A DNA stretch of 24,827 bases. Origin: Arthrobacter sp. (GTDB lineage Bacteria; Actinomycetota; Actinomycetes; Actinomycetales; Micrococcaceae). A program made the translations under genes and the position numbers. The DNA lies in NCBI GenBank assembly GCA_018260285.1, contig JAGLBH010000006.1:1-24827 (forward strand). Reading direction: 5' to 3'. Below, piece by piece: positions 1 to 8,516 of the stretch (position 1 is its first letter; each line of letters opens with the position of its first letter). The notes under the pieces were generated by a model that was not told the origin of the DNA, did not search any database, and saw only the letters and a program-made list of their open reading frames with translations.

Positions 1-827
1 CGCTCGCGGTCTCGGCGACGGGCGACGGTCAGGGCGGCGAGATACCGCTCGTACAGGGCGGGCGCGGAGAGCTCGGCGAGCGCCTCGGCGGCGGCGGGGT
101 CGGGCTGGGTCCTCTGGGCGTCGAGGTCCCCGGTAAGGGAGCTCAGGTAGACGAGGCGGGGGGCCTTCTCCCCCTCCGCCAGGCGTCGGTACGCCGTCTG
201 GACGTGGGGCACGAGCCCCCGGAGCACGGCGAGGCGGGCCCGGGTCAGGGCGGTGGCCGCTTTCGCGAGCTGCTGGTCCCAGATGCTGATCGTCGCCTCG
301 TGGCCCTCCGACCACTGGGAGCGGCCCGTGCGCAGGAGCGCGTTGCGCTGCTTGAGCACCTTGTCGTAGTCCGCGCGGGCCTTGGCCAGATACGGGTAGA
401 GCGTGACGATGAGGTCATCGAGAAAGCGACGCCGGTGGCTCGGGTCGCCCTTGATGAGCGCCAGGTCTTCCGGGGCGAAGAGCACCGTGCGGGCGATCCC
501 CGCGATCTCGCGGGCGCGCATCGGGGAGGAGCGGTTGATCCGCGCCCGGTTCGCCCGGCCGGGGGCGATCTCGAGCTCGAGAATGCTCTGCTGCGTGCCG
601 CGGACGATCCGAGCCCGGACGACGGCCCTCTCGGCGCCGAAGCGGACCAGCGGGGCGTCATTCGTCACGCGGTGCGAGCTGAGGTGGGCGAGGTAGCCGA
701 TCGCCTCGACGATATTGGTCTTGCCCACCCCGTTGGAGCCCACGAGGACGTTGACTCCAGGACCCAGCCGAAGATCCGTCTGGGCGTAGGTCCTGAAGTC
801 CGTCAGCGAGAGGTTGTCAATGAACAT
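1..827 (-). CDS. recF: RecF, DNA repair/replication ATPase (3' part outside window)
   Basis: RecF is an SMC-like ATPase that binds single-strand/double-strand junctions and loads RecA at gaps. The reading frame is open from an ATG at 827 to the window edge (275 codons; the C-terminal part is missing). It begins MFIDNLSLTDFRTY, the usual RecF start. The Walker A motif GSNGVGKT lies at about residues 30-37, followed by NIVEAIGYLAH. The central RecF signature LFAPEDLALIKGDPSHRRRFLD is clearly readable on the complement of roughly 420-490. The Walker B/signature region lies beyond the window. It is the last visible gene of the dnaA-dnaN-gnd-recF series and starts 20 bp after the gnd stop, so it is probably cotranscribed. 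Identification is secure from the motifs and context. Confidence 0.95.
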   Translation of the reverse strand, partial: MFIDNLSLTDFRTYAQTDLRLGPGVNVLVGSNGVGKTNIVEAIGYLAHLSSHRVTNDAPLVRFGAERAVVRARIVRGTQQSILELEIAPGRANRARINRSSPMRAREIAGIARTVLFAPEDLALIKGDPSHRRRFLDDLIVTLYPYLAKARADYDKVLKQRNALLRTGRSQWSEGHEATISIWDQQLAKAATALTRARLAVLRGLVPHVQTAYRRLAEGEKAPRLVYLSSLTGDLDAQRTQPDPAAAEALAELSAPALYERYLAALTVARRRDRE

Positions 828-847
828 ACCCGCCCGGCAGAAGGGCC

Positions 848-1729
848 CTAGGCCTTCTTGACGGCGTGGCCGCCGAACTGGTTGCGCAGAGCCGCCACGG
901 CCTTCATGGCCGGGGAGTCCTCCTGGCGGGATTCGAAGCGGGCGAAGATGGACGCCGTGATCGCAGGCATCGGAACGGCCTGGGCGATGGCCTCCTCGAC
1001 GGTCCAGCGGCCCTCGCCCGAGTCGTCCACGTAGCCGCGGATCTCGCTGAAGTGCGGATCTTCCTTGAGGGCCAGAACCAGAAGGTCCAGAAGCCAGGAG
1101 CGGACGACGGTGCCCTTCTGCCAGGCCTCGAACGTTCCGGTGACGTCCTTGATGATGTCCTTGGACTCGAGCAGCTCGTAGCCCTCCGCGAGGGACTGCA
1201 TCATGCCGTACTCGATGCCGTTGTGCACCATCTTGGCGTAGTGGCCCGCACCGACGTCGCCCACGTGGACGAAGCTCTCCTTGCGGTCGCCCTCCGGGCG
1301 AAGCGCGTCGAAGACGGGCATGAGGCGCTCGATGTCCGCCTCCTCGCCGCCGGCCATGAGGCCGTACCCGTTCTCCAGGCCCCAGACGCCGCCGGAGACG
1401 CCGCAGTCCACGAAGGAGATGCCCTTCGGGTGAAGATGCGCCGCGTGCTTCTGGTCTTCCGTGAAGCGGGAGTTTCCGCCGTCGATGACGATATCCCCGG
1501 CTTCGAGCTTCTCGCCGAGCTCGGTGATGACCGAGTCAGTCACAATGCCGGCCGGCACCATGACCCAGACGGCGCGGGGAGCGGGAAGCTGCGCGATGAG
1601 CTCGTCGACCGAAGCGACGTCGGAGACGTCCGGGTTGCGGTCGAAGCCGACAACCTCGATGCCGCCGCGGCGCAGGCGCTCACGCATGTTGAAGCCCATT
1701 TTTCCAAGGCCGATGAGTCCGATTTTCAC
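848..1729 (-). CDS. gnd: 6-phosphogluconate dehydrogenase, short decarboxylating type
   Basis: Converts 6-phosphogluconate to ribulose 5-phosphate and CO2 in the pentose phosphate pathway (cytosol). The protein has 293 residues, the length of the short bacterial form rather than the ~470-residue form. Visible motifs: Rossmann loop GLGKMG (residues 7-12), GGNS (84-87), substrate segment VSGGVWGLENG (111-121) and catalytic KMVHNG (K166, N170). An aspartate (D30, in GFDRN) ends the second beta strand, where NADP-specific enzymes carry Asn-Arg-Thr; this suggests NAD preference (inference). The start is GTG at 1729 with only a weak ribosome site. The gene sits between dnaN and recF, an order known from Streptomyces and Micrococcaceae. 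It has no replication role known to me, so the linkage is probably historical. Confidence 0.95.
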   Translation of the reverse strand: MKIGLIGLGKMGFNMRERLRRGGIEVVGFDRNPDVSDVASVDELIAQLPAPRAVWVMVPAGIVTDSVITELGEKLEAGDIVIDGGNSRFTEDQKHAAHLHPKGISFVDCGVSGGVWGLENGYGLMAGGEEADIERLMPVFDALRPEGDRKESFVHVGDVGAGHYAKMVHNGIEYGMMQSLAEGYELLESKDIIKDVTGTFEAWQKGTVVRSWLLDLLVLALKEDPHFSEIRGYVDDSGEGRWTVEEAIAQAVPMPAITASIFARFESRQEDSPAMKAVAALRNQFGGHAVKKA

Positions 1730-1773
1730 GGCAGAACCACTTTTCTCTGTGCTGGGGAAGGGTGCGAAACGGT

Positions 1774-2901
1774 CTAGTAGTTCGGCAGGCGGACCGGCAT
1801 GACCAGGTACCGGTACTCGTCGTGGTCTTCGCCGTCGAGCTCGTCCTGAGCGGTGATCATCGCCGGCTTCGGGGCGGACGTGAAGGAGAAGCGCACGTAC
1901 TCAGAGGTGAAGGCGCTGAGCCCCTCGCTGAGGTACAGCGGGTTGAAGGCGACGGTGATCTCCTCGCCCTCGAGCTTTGCGTCGATCGACTCGGAGGCCT
2001 GGGCATCCTCCCCCGTGCCGGCATCGAGCGTCACGGCGCCGTCGGTGAAGGAGAGGCGAATCGGGGTGTTCCGCTCGGCCACGACCTTGACACGGTTCAC
2101 CGCGCCGACAAGGGCTGCGGTGTTCACGACGGCGTGGATCGGGGTGGACTCCGGAAAGAGCGAGCGGATCTTCGGGTAGTCCCCGTCGATGAGCAGGCTC
2201 GTGGTGCGGCGGGAGGAGGACTCGAAGCCGACGAGGTCGGCGTCGTCCTTGAGGGCGATCGACAGATCGCCGGACTGCGAGAGGCTCTTGGCCACGGCGT
2301 CCAGCGTGCGGGCCTTGACCAGCGCCGAGGTGCTCACGCCGGGAGTGGCGGGGCGCCAGGGGAGCTCGCGCATGGCCAGGCGGTAGCGGTCCGTCGCGAG
2401 GAAGGTGATCTTGTCGTCCTCGAACTCCATTTTCACGGCGGTGAGGATCGGGAGGGTGTCATCCCGGCTCGCAGCCACGGTCATCTGGGAGACGGCGTTG
2501 GCGAACTGGGCGCCGTCCACGGTTCCGCTGATCTCGGGGAGCTCAGGAAGGGCCGGGTACTCGGTCGTGGGCATCGTGGCCAGGGCGAAGCGGCTGGAGC
2601 GGCACGTCAGCTGCACCTTGGATCCGTCGGTCTCCGCTGTGACGGTGGCAGAGGCCGGGAAGCTGCGGACGACCTCTGCGAGGAGGCGGCCGGGAACCAG
2701 GATGGTTCCCTCTTCGAGGATCTCTGCCTCGATCTCAAGACGAGCGCTCGTCTCGTAGTCGAAGCTGGAGAGCGTCAGCGTTCCGGCTTCGCCCTTGATG
2801 AGAATGCCGGAGAGCACAGGAAGAGGCGGACGCGGGGAGAGTGATTTGGCCACCCAGGACACGGCGTCATTGAGGACATCGCGTTCGACTTTGAATTTCA
2901 C
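1774..2901 (-). CDS. dnaN: DNA polymerase III beta subunit (sliding clamp)
   Basis: Forms the ring-shaped processivity clamp that tethers polymerase III and other DNA enzymes to DNA. The protein has 375 residues from the GTG at 2901, normal for the family. It starts VKFKVERDVLNDAVSW, contains RPPLPVLSGILI and the clamp-core stretch TVDGAQFANAVSQMTVAASRDDTLPILTAV, and ends in the hydrophobic-pocket tail EYRYLVMPVRLPNY, where MPVR is the conserved C-terminal motif. The frame is open further upstream to 2982, but the GTG is chosen because the family starts there and a purine-rich AAAGGCGGA site precedes it by about six bases. It follows oriC and dnaA on the same strand, with gnd 44 bp downstream. 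Confidence 0.97.
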   Translation of the reverse strand: MKFKVERDVLNDAVSWVAKSLSPRPPLPVLSGILIKGEAGTLTLSSFDYETSARLEIEAEILEEGTILVPGRLLAEVVRSFPASATVTAETDGSKVQLTCRSSRFALATMPTTEYPALPELPEISGTVDGAQFANAVSQMTVAASRDDTLPILTAVKMEFEDDKITFLATDRYRLAMRELPWRPATPGVSTSALVKARTLDAVAKSLSQSGDLSIALKDDADLVGFESSSRRTTSLLIDGDYPKIRSLFPESTPIHAVVNTAALVGAVNRVKVVAERNTPIRLSFTDGAVTLDAGTGEDAQASESIDAKLEGEEITVAFNPLYLSEGLSAFTSEYVRFSFTSAPKPAMITAQDELDGEDHDEYRYLVMPVRLPNY

Positions 2902-3333
2902 GGGCGATCCGCCTTTCGAGCGCGGTGAGACCGCTGGTTGCTGGAGGAGTTCAGATGACAGCTTATCCCGGTTGCAGAACACCGTGCAGCGCAGCGGCGG
3001 TCTTCGTGGACAACTTCCGGGTCGGAAGGGGGCGCAGGTCGGTCGGGAAGGAAACTTGTTCTTTGGATGTGTTTGAAGGAAGGGTCAGTAGTGTTAATAA
3101 CGCCTGTTCATTCTGGGGATAAGTCCCCTGTGCCCAGCTGAACACCGGTCAGGAGGCCCCGCGAGACCTGTGTGGATCCTGTGGGTGAACACCGTTCAGC
3201 TCCCCACAGCCCTGTGGACACGGAAACACGGGATTCTCGCTGCCCACAGGCCGACGACGGTTATCCCCTTAAGATCCCGGCTTTTAAGACCAGTTATCCA
3301 CAATCTTGTGCACAGCTGTTAAAAACTGTGATC
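2902..3333. other. Probable oriC: dnaA-dnaN intergenic region with DnaA boxes
   Basis: A 432-bp non-coding gap between dnaA and dnaN, the position of oriC in mycobacteria and Streptomyces. One perfect DnaA box TTATCCACA lies at 3294-3302 (plus), followed four bases on by TTGTGCACA at 3306-3314. Near matches on the minus strand include TTATCCCCA (3114-3122), GTGTCCACA (3213-3221) and TTGTCCACG (3005-3013); weaker TTATCCC starts occur at 2963 and 3261. An AT-richer stretch (about 3271-3335) next to the two best boxes could be the unwinding element. The box count is modest for an actinobacterial origin, so the boxes at 4890-4931 may contribute. Confidence 0.8.
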
Positions 3334-4836
3334 TCAGGCTTCCCGCTGCTGCTGCTTGATGCGGTTCGTGAGCTCAGTGACCTGGTCGAAGATCTGACGG
3401 CGTTCAGCCATGAGCGCGCTGATCTTGCGCGTGGCGTGGATGACCGTCGTGTGGTCTCGGCCCCCGACAGCCGCCCCGATGTCGGGCAGGGACTTGTCCG
3501 TGAGCTCCCGGCAGAGGTACATGGAGATCTGCCGCGCGTCCACGAGATTCTTCTTGCGGGACTTGGCGCAGAGCTGGTCCACCGTGAGCCCGAAGTACTC
3601 CGAGGTGGTCGAGAGGATCTGCTGAATCGTGATCGTCTGCGCGTCGCTGTCCGTGATGAGGTCCTTGAGCACCTGGTCCGCGAGAGAGACGTCCACCGGC
3701 TGGCGGGTGAGAGAGGCGAACGCGGTGACGCGGATGAGGGCGCCCTCGAGCTCGCGGATGTTCGTGGAGATCCGAGAGGCGATGTACTCGAGCACCTCCT
3801 CCGGCACCTTGAGTCCCTCGACGATCGCCTTCTTGCGGAGAATCGCGATGCGGGTCTCCAGCTCGGGCGGCTGCACGTCCGTGAGCAGGCCCCACTCGAA
3901 GCGGGAGCGCAGACGGTCCTCGAACCCCGAGAGCTGCTTCGGGGGCAGGTCGGAGGTGATGACGATCTGCTTGTTGTGATTGTGGAGGGCGTTGAAGGTG
4001 TGGAAGAACTCCTCCTGGGTTCCCTCCTTGTTCGCGAGGAACTGGATGTCATCGATGAGGAGGATGTCCACGTTCCGGTAGAGCTGCTTGAAGCTCGAGC
4101 CCTCGTCGTCCTTGATGGAGTTGATGAAGTCGTTCGTGAACTCCTCGCTGTTCACGTAGCGGACCCGAATCCCGTTGTAGAGGCTGCGCGCGTAGTGGCC
4201 GATCGCGTGGAGAAGGTGCGTCTTTCCCAGTCCGGAGTCCCCGTAGATGAACAGCGGGTTATATGCCTTGGCAGGTGCTTCAGCCACGGCAAAGGCCGCC
4301 GCGTGGGCGAACCGGTTGGACGCGCCGATGACAAAGGAGTCGAAGACGTACCGCGGGTTGAGGCGCCCGAACTCCTGGCTGTTGCTCGGCGGCGAGGGCA
4401 CGGGAGAGACGGCCTGCTGGGTGGTCTCCCCGAACTCGCGCTCCTCCGCGAGCCGGAACTCGCGGCGCTCCTCCGGAGCTGCGGCAGGCTCGACCACCGG
4501 CGTCGGCTCGGGCTCCTCGACGGCGGGCGGCTCGGCTGAGGCCTCCGCCTCGCGCTGGATCGGCTCGATCGACGGATCGATGACATACGCGCACTGGAGG
4601 TCCTGCCCGAAGACGCTCCGAATCTTCTCGCTGAGGATGTCCCGCAGCTGCGTCTGGAGAACCTCTCGGGTCAGCTCGTTGGAGACGGCCACGAGGATCG
4701 TGTTCCCCACGAGGCCCTGGGCCTTTGTGAGGATGAGGAACCCATACTGCCGCGGCGTGACATGGTGCTCCAGCGAGTGGACCGTAGAGCGCCACTGGTT
4801 GCCGAGGTCGTCGACGAGTTCTTCAGGCACAAGCAT
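3334..4836 (-). CDS. dnaA: Chromosomal replication initiator DnaA
   Basis: Binds DnaA boxes, oligomerises with ATP and opens the origin. The protein has 500 residues. Domain I occupies about 1-85 ([13 protein letters not shown]...). An acidic, proline-rich linker (about 95-155; [19 protein letters not shown]) is domain II. The AAA+ domain follows, with Walker A GDSGLGKT (199-206) and Walker B LLIDDIQF (259-266). The DNA-binding domain IV carries the DnaA signature GGRDHTTV (458-465). Start: ATG 4836 has an AGGA directly against it with no spacing, whereas GTG at 4830 (two codons in, giving VPEELVDD) sits six bases from the same AGGA and may be the true start. The upstream region carries DnaA boxes, so autoregulation is likely. 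Confidence 0.97.
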   Translation of the reverse strand: MLVPEELVDDLGNQWRSTVHSLEHHVTPRQYGFLILTKAQGLVGNTILVAVSNELTREVLQTQLRDILSEKIRSVFGQDLQCAYVIDPSIEPIQREAEASAEPPAVEEPEPTPVVEPAAAPEERREFRLAEEREFGETTQQAVSPVPSPPSNSQEFGRLNPRYVFDSFVIGASNRFAHAAAFAVAEAPAKAYNPLFIYGDSGLGKTHLLHAIGHYARSLYNGIRVRYVNSEEFTNDFINSIKDDEGSSFKQLYRNVDILLIDDIQFLANKEGTQEEFFHTFNALHNHNKQIVITSDLPPKQLSGFEDRLRSRFEWGLLTDVQPPELETRIAILRKKAIVEGLKVPEEVLEYIASRISTNIRELEGALIRVTAFASLTRQPVDVSLADQVLKDLITDSDAQTITIQQILSTTSEYFGLTVDQLCAKSRKKNLVDARQISMYLCRELTDKSLPDIGAAVGGRDHTTVIHATRKISALMAERRQIFDQVTELTNRIKQQQREA

Positions 4837-4880
4837 TCCTAGGGCAGACAGCGGACGGGAGGGGAAAGAGACAGATCCCC

Positions 4881-4910
4881 ATCATACGTCTGTCCACAGG
4901 GTTATGCACA
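4881..4910 (-). promoter_or_regulatory. Candidate dnaA promoter overlapped by DnaA boxes
   Basis: On the minus strand a TATGAT -10 hexamer (4886-4881) is preceded, after 18 bases, by TGTGCA (4910-4905), a weak -35 match. The DnaA boxes at 4890-4898 and 4902-4910 lie inside this promoter, the arrangement expected for DnaA repressing its own gene. The -35 match is poor, so confidence is moderate. Confidence 0.4.
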
Positions 4911-4931
4911 GTTGTCCACATCTGTGGGTAA
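4890..4931. other. DnaA box cluster upstream of dnaA
   Basis: Four DnaA-box-like 9-mers lie in 42 bp: CTGTCCACA (4890-4898), TTATGCACA (4902-4910), TTGTCCACA (4912-4920), all plus strand, and TTACCCACA on the minus strand (4923-4931). Each differs by at most one or two positions from TTATCCACA/TTGTCCACA. The cluster sits in the 412-bp dnaA-rpmH gap (4837-5248). It could be autoregulatory, part of a bipartite origin, or both. The rest of the gap (4932-5060) shows no gene. Confidence 0.75.
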
Positions 4932-5063
4932 CTCACACGGATGTGGTTCCCGGGATTCTCGGGGCTCCCGGAGCCGACGACGCCGGAGGCCGCCTCCCCG
5001 CAGTGCCCATTTCTCCGGTCGGCCCCTCAGCAGGCGGCGCCAGGGGGCCCGCGCGGACTGGAT

Positions 5064-5093
5064 TTGACCCAGGGGACATGGGGAATCTAGTGT
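5064..5093 (+). promoter_or_regulatory. Candidate rpmH operon promoter
   Basis: TTGACC (5064-5069) and TAGTGT (5088-5093) are spaced by 18 bases, a plausible housekeeping sigma promoter pointing at rpmH. The predicted leader of about 150 nt before rpmH is long. The -10 matches TATAAT at only three positions, so this is a candidate. Confidence 0.45.
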
Positions 5094-5248
5094 TGTTTAG
5101 TCCTATGTGTCTTTTGCGCACCGTTGCGTCTGCTGTCCCAGCAGCGTTTTTCGCGCTACCGCGTGTGTGTTGAAGATCGAGCAATGTGCGGCCCGTCAAA
5201 CCTTGACGTTTCGCGGACCACCATTCAACCAGTCTTTGGAGATTCACC

Positions 5249-5386
5249 GTGAGCAAGCGGACTTTTCAGCCGAATAATCGCCGTCGTGCCAAGAAGCACG
5301 GCTTCCGCCTTCGTATGCGCACCCGTGCAGGTCGCGCCATCTTGGCTGCACGCCGCAGCAAGGGTCGCACCGAGCTCTCTGCGTAA
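5249..5386 (+). CDS. rpmH: 50S ribosomal protein L34
   Basis: A 45-residue, strongly basic protein of the large ribosomal subunit. It reads [20 protein letters not shown] followed by [25 protein letters not shown], which is L34 along its whole length. The GTG start has a good ribosome site (GGAG at 5238-5241, seven bases before). It heads the plus-strand run rpmH-rnpA-yidD-yidC-jag-rsmG, divergent from dnaA, which is the near-universal bacterial arrangement. Confidence 0.97.
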   Translation: MSKRTFQPNNRRRAKKHGFRLRMRTRAGRAILAARRSKGRTELSA

Positions 5387-5424
5387 GAGCCGCAGAACCT
5401 GCCGGGCATAGCGCGGCCGTTCTG

Positions 5425-5784
5425 ATGCTTCCGCACGCTCATCGGCTGCGCACTTCTGCGGAGTTCGGATACGCACTACGTTCCGGTGCCCGATTCGGGA
5501 ACCGGAACTTAGTCGTTTTTCTGGCAGACCTGCCGTCCCCCGGAGATCCCACGATCGTGGGATTTCTTGTGTCCAAGAAGGTCGGCAACGCAGTGGTCCG
5601 CAACCGCGTGAAGCGGAGGCTGCGCGAGCTCGCGGCCGGCTTCGTCCGCGAGGCCCCTGCGGGGTACGCCCTGATCGTGCGCGCGCTGCCTCCGTCGTCG
5701 TCCCTCGAGTTCGAGGCCCTCGCGGAGTCCTATCGCCACGCTCTCCGCGGATGCAGGCTCAAGCATGAGAAGAGGCGGCCGTGA
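5425..5784 (+). CDS. rnpA: Ribonuclease P protein component
   Basis: Basic protein subunit of RNase P; with the RNA subunit it trims the 5' leader of pre-tRNA. The protein has 119 residues, normal for the family. It shows the N-terminal LPHAHRLRTSAEF, the phenylalanine/GARFGNRNLVVF strand and the RNR signature VVRNRVKRRLRE (about residues 57-68) that binds the leader and the RNA. It starts 38 bp after rpmH. Its stop overlaps the yidD start by four bases (GTGA), implying coupled translation. Confidence 0.96.
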   Translation: MLPHAHRLRTSAEFGYALRSGARFGNRNLVVFLADLPSPGDPTIVGFLVSKKVGNAVVRNRVKRRLRELAAGFVREAPAGYALIVRALPPSSSLEFEALAESYRHALRGCRLKHEKRRP

Positions 5785-6128
5785 CACGGCTGCTCGAGAC
5801 GCTCCTGGACCTGCCCCGCCGGCTGCTCATCGGCCTCCTCAAGCTCTACCGGATCGTGATCTCCCCGCTGTACGGCCAGGTCTGTCGGTTTTATCCCAGC
5901 TGTTCCGCCTATGCTTTGGAGTCGGTGACCGTTCACGGCGCCTTCAAGGGAACGTGGCTCAGCCTCTGGCGTGTTCTTCGGTGCAACCCCTTCCATCCGG
6001 GCGGGGTGGACCATGTTCCGAGGGGCAGGCGTACCTGGCCCCGTGACGAACTCCCCTACATCCTGTTACTCAATCATGCGCAGGTTGATGACTACATCGA
6101 CGGCCAGCCGGCCGCCAAGGAGCAATAA
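5781..6128 (+). CDS. yidD: Membrane protein insertion efficiency factor YidD
   Basis: A small inner-membrane-associated protein that aids YidC-dependent insertion. The protein has 115 residues and contains the family hallmark LYRIVISPLYGQVCRFYPSCSAYALE, with conserved cysteines, then GSWL-type KGTWLSLWRVLRCNPFHPGG. The GTG start at 5781 overlaps the rnpA stop, and the stop codon ends one base before the yidC ATG. Gene order and motifs agree. The C-terminal tail after HVPRGRR is variable in the family. Confidence 0.95.
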   Translation: MTRLLETLLDLPRRLLIGLLKLYRIVISPLYGQVCRFYPSCSAYALESVTVHGAFKGTWLSLWRVLRCNPFHPGGVDHVPRGRRTWPRDELPYILLLNHAQVDDYIDGQPAAKEQ

Positions 6129-7103
6129 ATGGGCAACTTTTTCGATGCCATCCTCTTTCCCTTCAAGTGGCTCGTCTCCGCTCTCCTCTGGGTCTTCCAT
6201 GAGGGTCTGACGAAGATCGGGATGGACCCGGCCAACGGGTGGACCTGGACGCTGGCCATCATCGGCCTCGTGCTCGTGATCCGCGCCATCCTCATTCCGG
6301 TCTTCTTCTACCAGATCAAGGCGCAGCGCGGCATGCAGGCCATGCAGCCCGAGATCATGAAGCTGCAGGCCAAGTACAAGGGCAAGACGGACCAGATCTC
6401 CCGGCAGCGCATGGCCGAGGAGCAGATGGCTCTCTACAAGGAGCACGGCACCAACCCGTTCGCGGCCTGCCTGCCGCTGCTCATCCAGATGCCGTTCTTC
6501 TTCGCGCTCTTCAACGTGCTCCACTCGGTCTCGAGCGCGAGCCAGGCCGGCCAGTCGATCTTCATGCTGAGCGCCGATCAGGTGCACCAGTTCGACAAGT
6601 CCCAGATCTTCAACGCCTTCCTCTCCTCGGCGCTCCTGCACACGCAGGAGGGCGACAGCAAGGTGGCCGTCTGGGTTCTCTCGATCCTCATGATCCTGGC
6701 CATGATCGCCACGCAGTTCTACACGCAGAAGCAGATCATGTCCAAGAACATGACGGAAGAGGCCCTCAACAGCCCCTTCATGAAGCAGCAGCAGGTTCTC
6801 CTGTACGTGCTGCCCGTGGTCTTCGGCGTCGGCGGCATCAACTTCCCGATCGCTCTCCTCATCTACTGGACCGTGACCAACCTCTGGACCCTGGGCCAGC
6901 AGTGGTACGTCATCCGCCGCATGCCGACTCCCGGCTCCCAGGCCGCCCGTGAGCTCGCCGAGCGCCGCGCCCGCAAGGGCCTCCCGGAGAAGGTTCTCCT
7001 GGGCACCCCGAAGAAGACCTCGGAGGAGACTCCCTCTGAGGACGTCCTCAGCCCGCAGAAGCCTGTCCGCAACCAGCCGGTTCGCCGCAAGAGGAGCAAG
7101 TAG
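6129..7103 (+). CDS. yidC: Membrane protein insertase YidC
   Basis: Oxa1/YidC-type insertase that places proteins in the cytoplasmic membrane, alone or with SecYEG. The protein has 324 residues, typical of the Gram-positive form without the large periplasmic domain. Five core hydrophobic segments are visible at about 38-60, 110-132, 178-198 and 223-255 (two helices). The arginine at residue 52 (LVIRAILIP) is the conserved groove residue. The segment KAQRGMQAMQPEIMKLQAKYKGK is the cytoplasmic C1 hairpin. The basic tail (VRNQPVRRKRSK) is suited to ribosome binding. The gene starts directly after the yidD stop and ends two bases before the jag start. Confidence 0.96.
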   Translation: MGNFFDAILFPFKWLVSALLWVFHEGLTKIGMDPANGWTWTLAIIGLVLVIRAILIPVFFYQIKAQRGMQAMQPEIMKLQAKYKGKTDQISRQRMAEEQMALYKEHGTNPFAACLPLLIQMPFFFALFNVLHSVSSASQAGQSIFMLSADQVHQFDKSQIFNAFLSSALLHTQEGDSKVAVWVLSILMILAMIATQFYTQKQIMSKNMTEEALNSPFMKQQQVLLYVLPVVFGVGGINFPIALLIYWTVTNLWTLGQQWYVIRRMPTPGSQAARELAERRARKGLPEKVLLGTPKKTSEETPSEDVLSPQKPVRNQPVRRKRSK

Positions 7104-7105
7104 CC

Positions 7106-7633
7106 ATGACGGAGTCCCAGACGGCCCAGAAGGCCATGACCGACGAAGAGTTCGAGCACGCCGAGGGCATTGACGAGGTGGTGGACGAAGGCGAGATCGC
7201 GGCCGACTACCTCGAAGAGCTCCTCGACATCGGGGACTACGACGGCGACATCGACATCGAGATCCGCAACGGGCGCACGTACCTCTCCATCGTCACGGAG
7301 GAGAAGGACTCCCTCAACGCTCTCGTCGGGCCGAAGGGCGAGGTGCTCGAGGCTCTTCAGGAGCTCACGCGCCTGGCTGTTCTCGCCGAGACGGGTGAGC
7401 GCTCTCGCCTCATTCTGGACATCGCCGGCTTCCGCGCCGAGCGGGGCGACCGCCTGAAGAAGGCTGCCGAAGAGGCCATTGCCCACGTCAAGGAGACGGG
7501 TGAGCCGGTCGCGCTCGAGCCCATGTCCCCTTACGAGCGCAAGCAGGTCCACGACGTCATCGCCGAAGCCGGCCTGACGAGCGAGTCGGAGGGCGAGGGG
7601 GCGGACCGCCACGTCGTCGTGATGGCTGTCTGA
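7106..7633 (+). CDS. jag: Jag/KhpB-like RNA-binding protein (KH and R3H domains)
   Basis: Single-stranded nucleic-acid-binding protein, in other bacteria partner of KhpA and linked to cell-wall and division control. The protein has 175 residues. An acidic N-terminus (about 1-50) is followed by a KH-like domain with the GxxG loop GPKG at 75-78 and an R3H domain (about 112-175; AERGDRLKKAAEEAIAHV, EPMSPYERKQVHDVI). The Jag_N domain of Firmicutes is absent, as is usual in Actinobacteria. The last base of its stop codon is the first base of the rsmG ATG (TGATG), so translation is coupled. Confidence 0.93.
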   Translation: MTESQTAQKAMTDEEFEHAEGIDEVVDEGEIAADYLEELLDIGDYDGDIDIEIRNGRTYLSIVTEEKDSLNALVGPKGEVLEALQELTRLAVLAETGERSRLILDIAGFRAERGDRLKKAAEEAIAHVKETGEPVALEPMSPYERKQVHDVIAEAGLTSESEGEGADRHVVVMAV

Positions 7634-8313
7634 TGACGGACGAGATGACGACGCCGGAGACCGCTCCCCTGCCGGACGAGCTGAGGACCGCAGCGCAGGC
7701 TCTCTATGGAGAGCACCTTCCCGCTGCCCGCGCCTATGTGGAGCACCTTGCGACGAGCGGGATTGAGCGCGGCCTCATCGGCCCGCGCGAGGTTCCCCGC
7801 CTCTGGGATCGCCACGTGCTGAACTGTGCGGCTCTCGCGCCGCTGCTTCCTGTGGGCACGACGGTCGCGGACGTCGGCTCCGGTGCAGGCCTTCCCGGCC
7901 TGGCGCTGGCGATTGCGCGCCCGGATGTCGAGTTCGTTCTCATCGAACCGCTCGAGCGCCGCTGCATCTGGCTCCAGGAGGTCATCGACGACCTCGCTCT
8001 CGAGAACGTCACGATCCTCCGCGGCCGGAGCGAGCAGTTCTTCGGCCAGGTCAAGGCTGATGTGGTCACGGCTCGGGCCGTCTCTGCGCTGGCCCACCTG
8101 GTCACCCTTACCCTTCCGCTGCTGCAGGGGCAGGGTTCGCTCCTGGCTCTCAAGGGCCGGAGCGCCCAGGAAGAGATTGAGAAGGCTGAGAAGAACATCA
8201 AGAAGCTCAAGGGGAAGAACGCTCGCGTCTTCACCGTGGGCGATGACCTCCTTCCGGAGCCGACGACGATCGTCCAGATCGACGTCGGCCGCCATGATGC
8301 TGAGGCATCCTAA
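7633..8313 (+). CDS. rsmG: 16S rRNA (guanine527-N7)-methyltransferase RsmG (GidB)
   Basis: SAM-dependent enzyme that methylates G527 in the 530 loop of 16S rRNA; loss gives low-level streptomycin resistance in other bacteria. The protein has 226 residues. The SAM-binding motif VADVGSGAGLPG lies at residues 78-89, preceded by the family segment RLWDRHVLNCAALAPLLP. Later landmarks are VLIEPLERRCIWLQEV and TARAVSALAHLVTLTLPLL. It closes the rpmH operon and precedes parA by 203 bp containing a parS site. Confidence 0.95.
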   Translation: MTDEMTTPETAPLPDELRTAAQALYGEHLPAARAYVEHLATSGIERGLIGPREVPRLWDRHVLNCAALAPLLPVGTTVADVGSGAGLPGLALAIARPDVEFVLIEPLERRCIWLQEVIDDLALENVTILRGRSEQFFGQVKADVVTARAVSALAHLVTLTLPLLQGQGSLLALKGRSAQEEIEKAEKNIKKLKGKNARVFTVGDDLLPEPTTIVQIDVGRHDAEAS

Positions 8314-8326
8314 GCCCTGTCTCATA

Positions 8327-8354
8327 GCCTGATGGCGCTCGGAAGGCGTTAGGC
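8327..8354 (+). terminator. Weak hairpin after rsmG
   Basis: A 28-nt imperfect inverted repeat (GCCTGATGGC...GCGTTAGGC, with G-U pairs) starts 13 bp after the rsmG stop. No T-run follows, so a terminator role is uncertain. Confidence 0.3.
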
Positions 8355-8440
8355 TGGATGTAGCTGTGCAGTCTCTTGTGAGAGAACCGCAGAGCAGGAG
8401 TATTTAGTCAAACGATTGTGATTGATACGCTGTTTTCTCA

Positions 8441-8456
8441 TGTTTCACGTGAAACA
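8441..8456. other. parS site 1
   Basis: Perfect 16-bp palindrome TGTTTCACGTGAAACA, the ParB loading site, located 60 bp upstream of the parA start. The rest of the 203-bp rsmG-parA gap shows no gene. Confidence 0.95.
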
Positions 8457-8516
8457 GCGCTGGAGACAGGGCAGACGGCGAACGCCCTCTGCGTCAGAGC
8501 GAAAGCATAGGGATTC

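Noticed and set aside
1762..2844. A 360-codon plus-strand open frame opposite dnaN
   Set aside because: Antisense to the well-supported sliding clamp; composition is that of a GC-rich shadow frame.
3172..4539. A 455-codon plus-strand open frame opposite dnaA
   Set aside because: It lies antisense to dnaA, whose motifs are unmistakable. The translation is Arg/Val/Leu/Glu-rich without domains, as expected from the complement of GC-rich codons.
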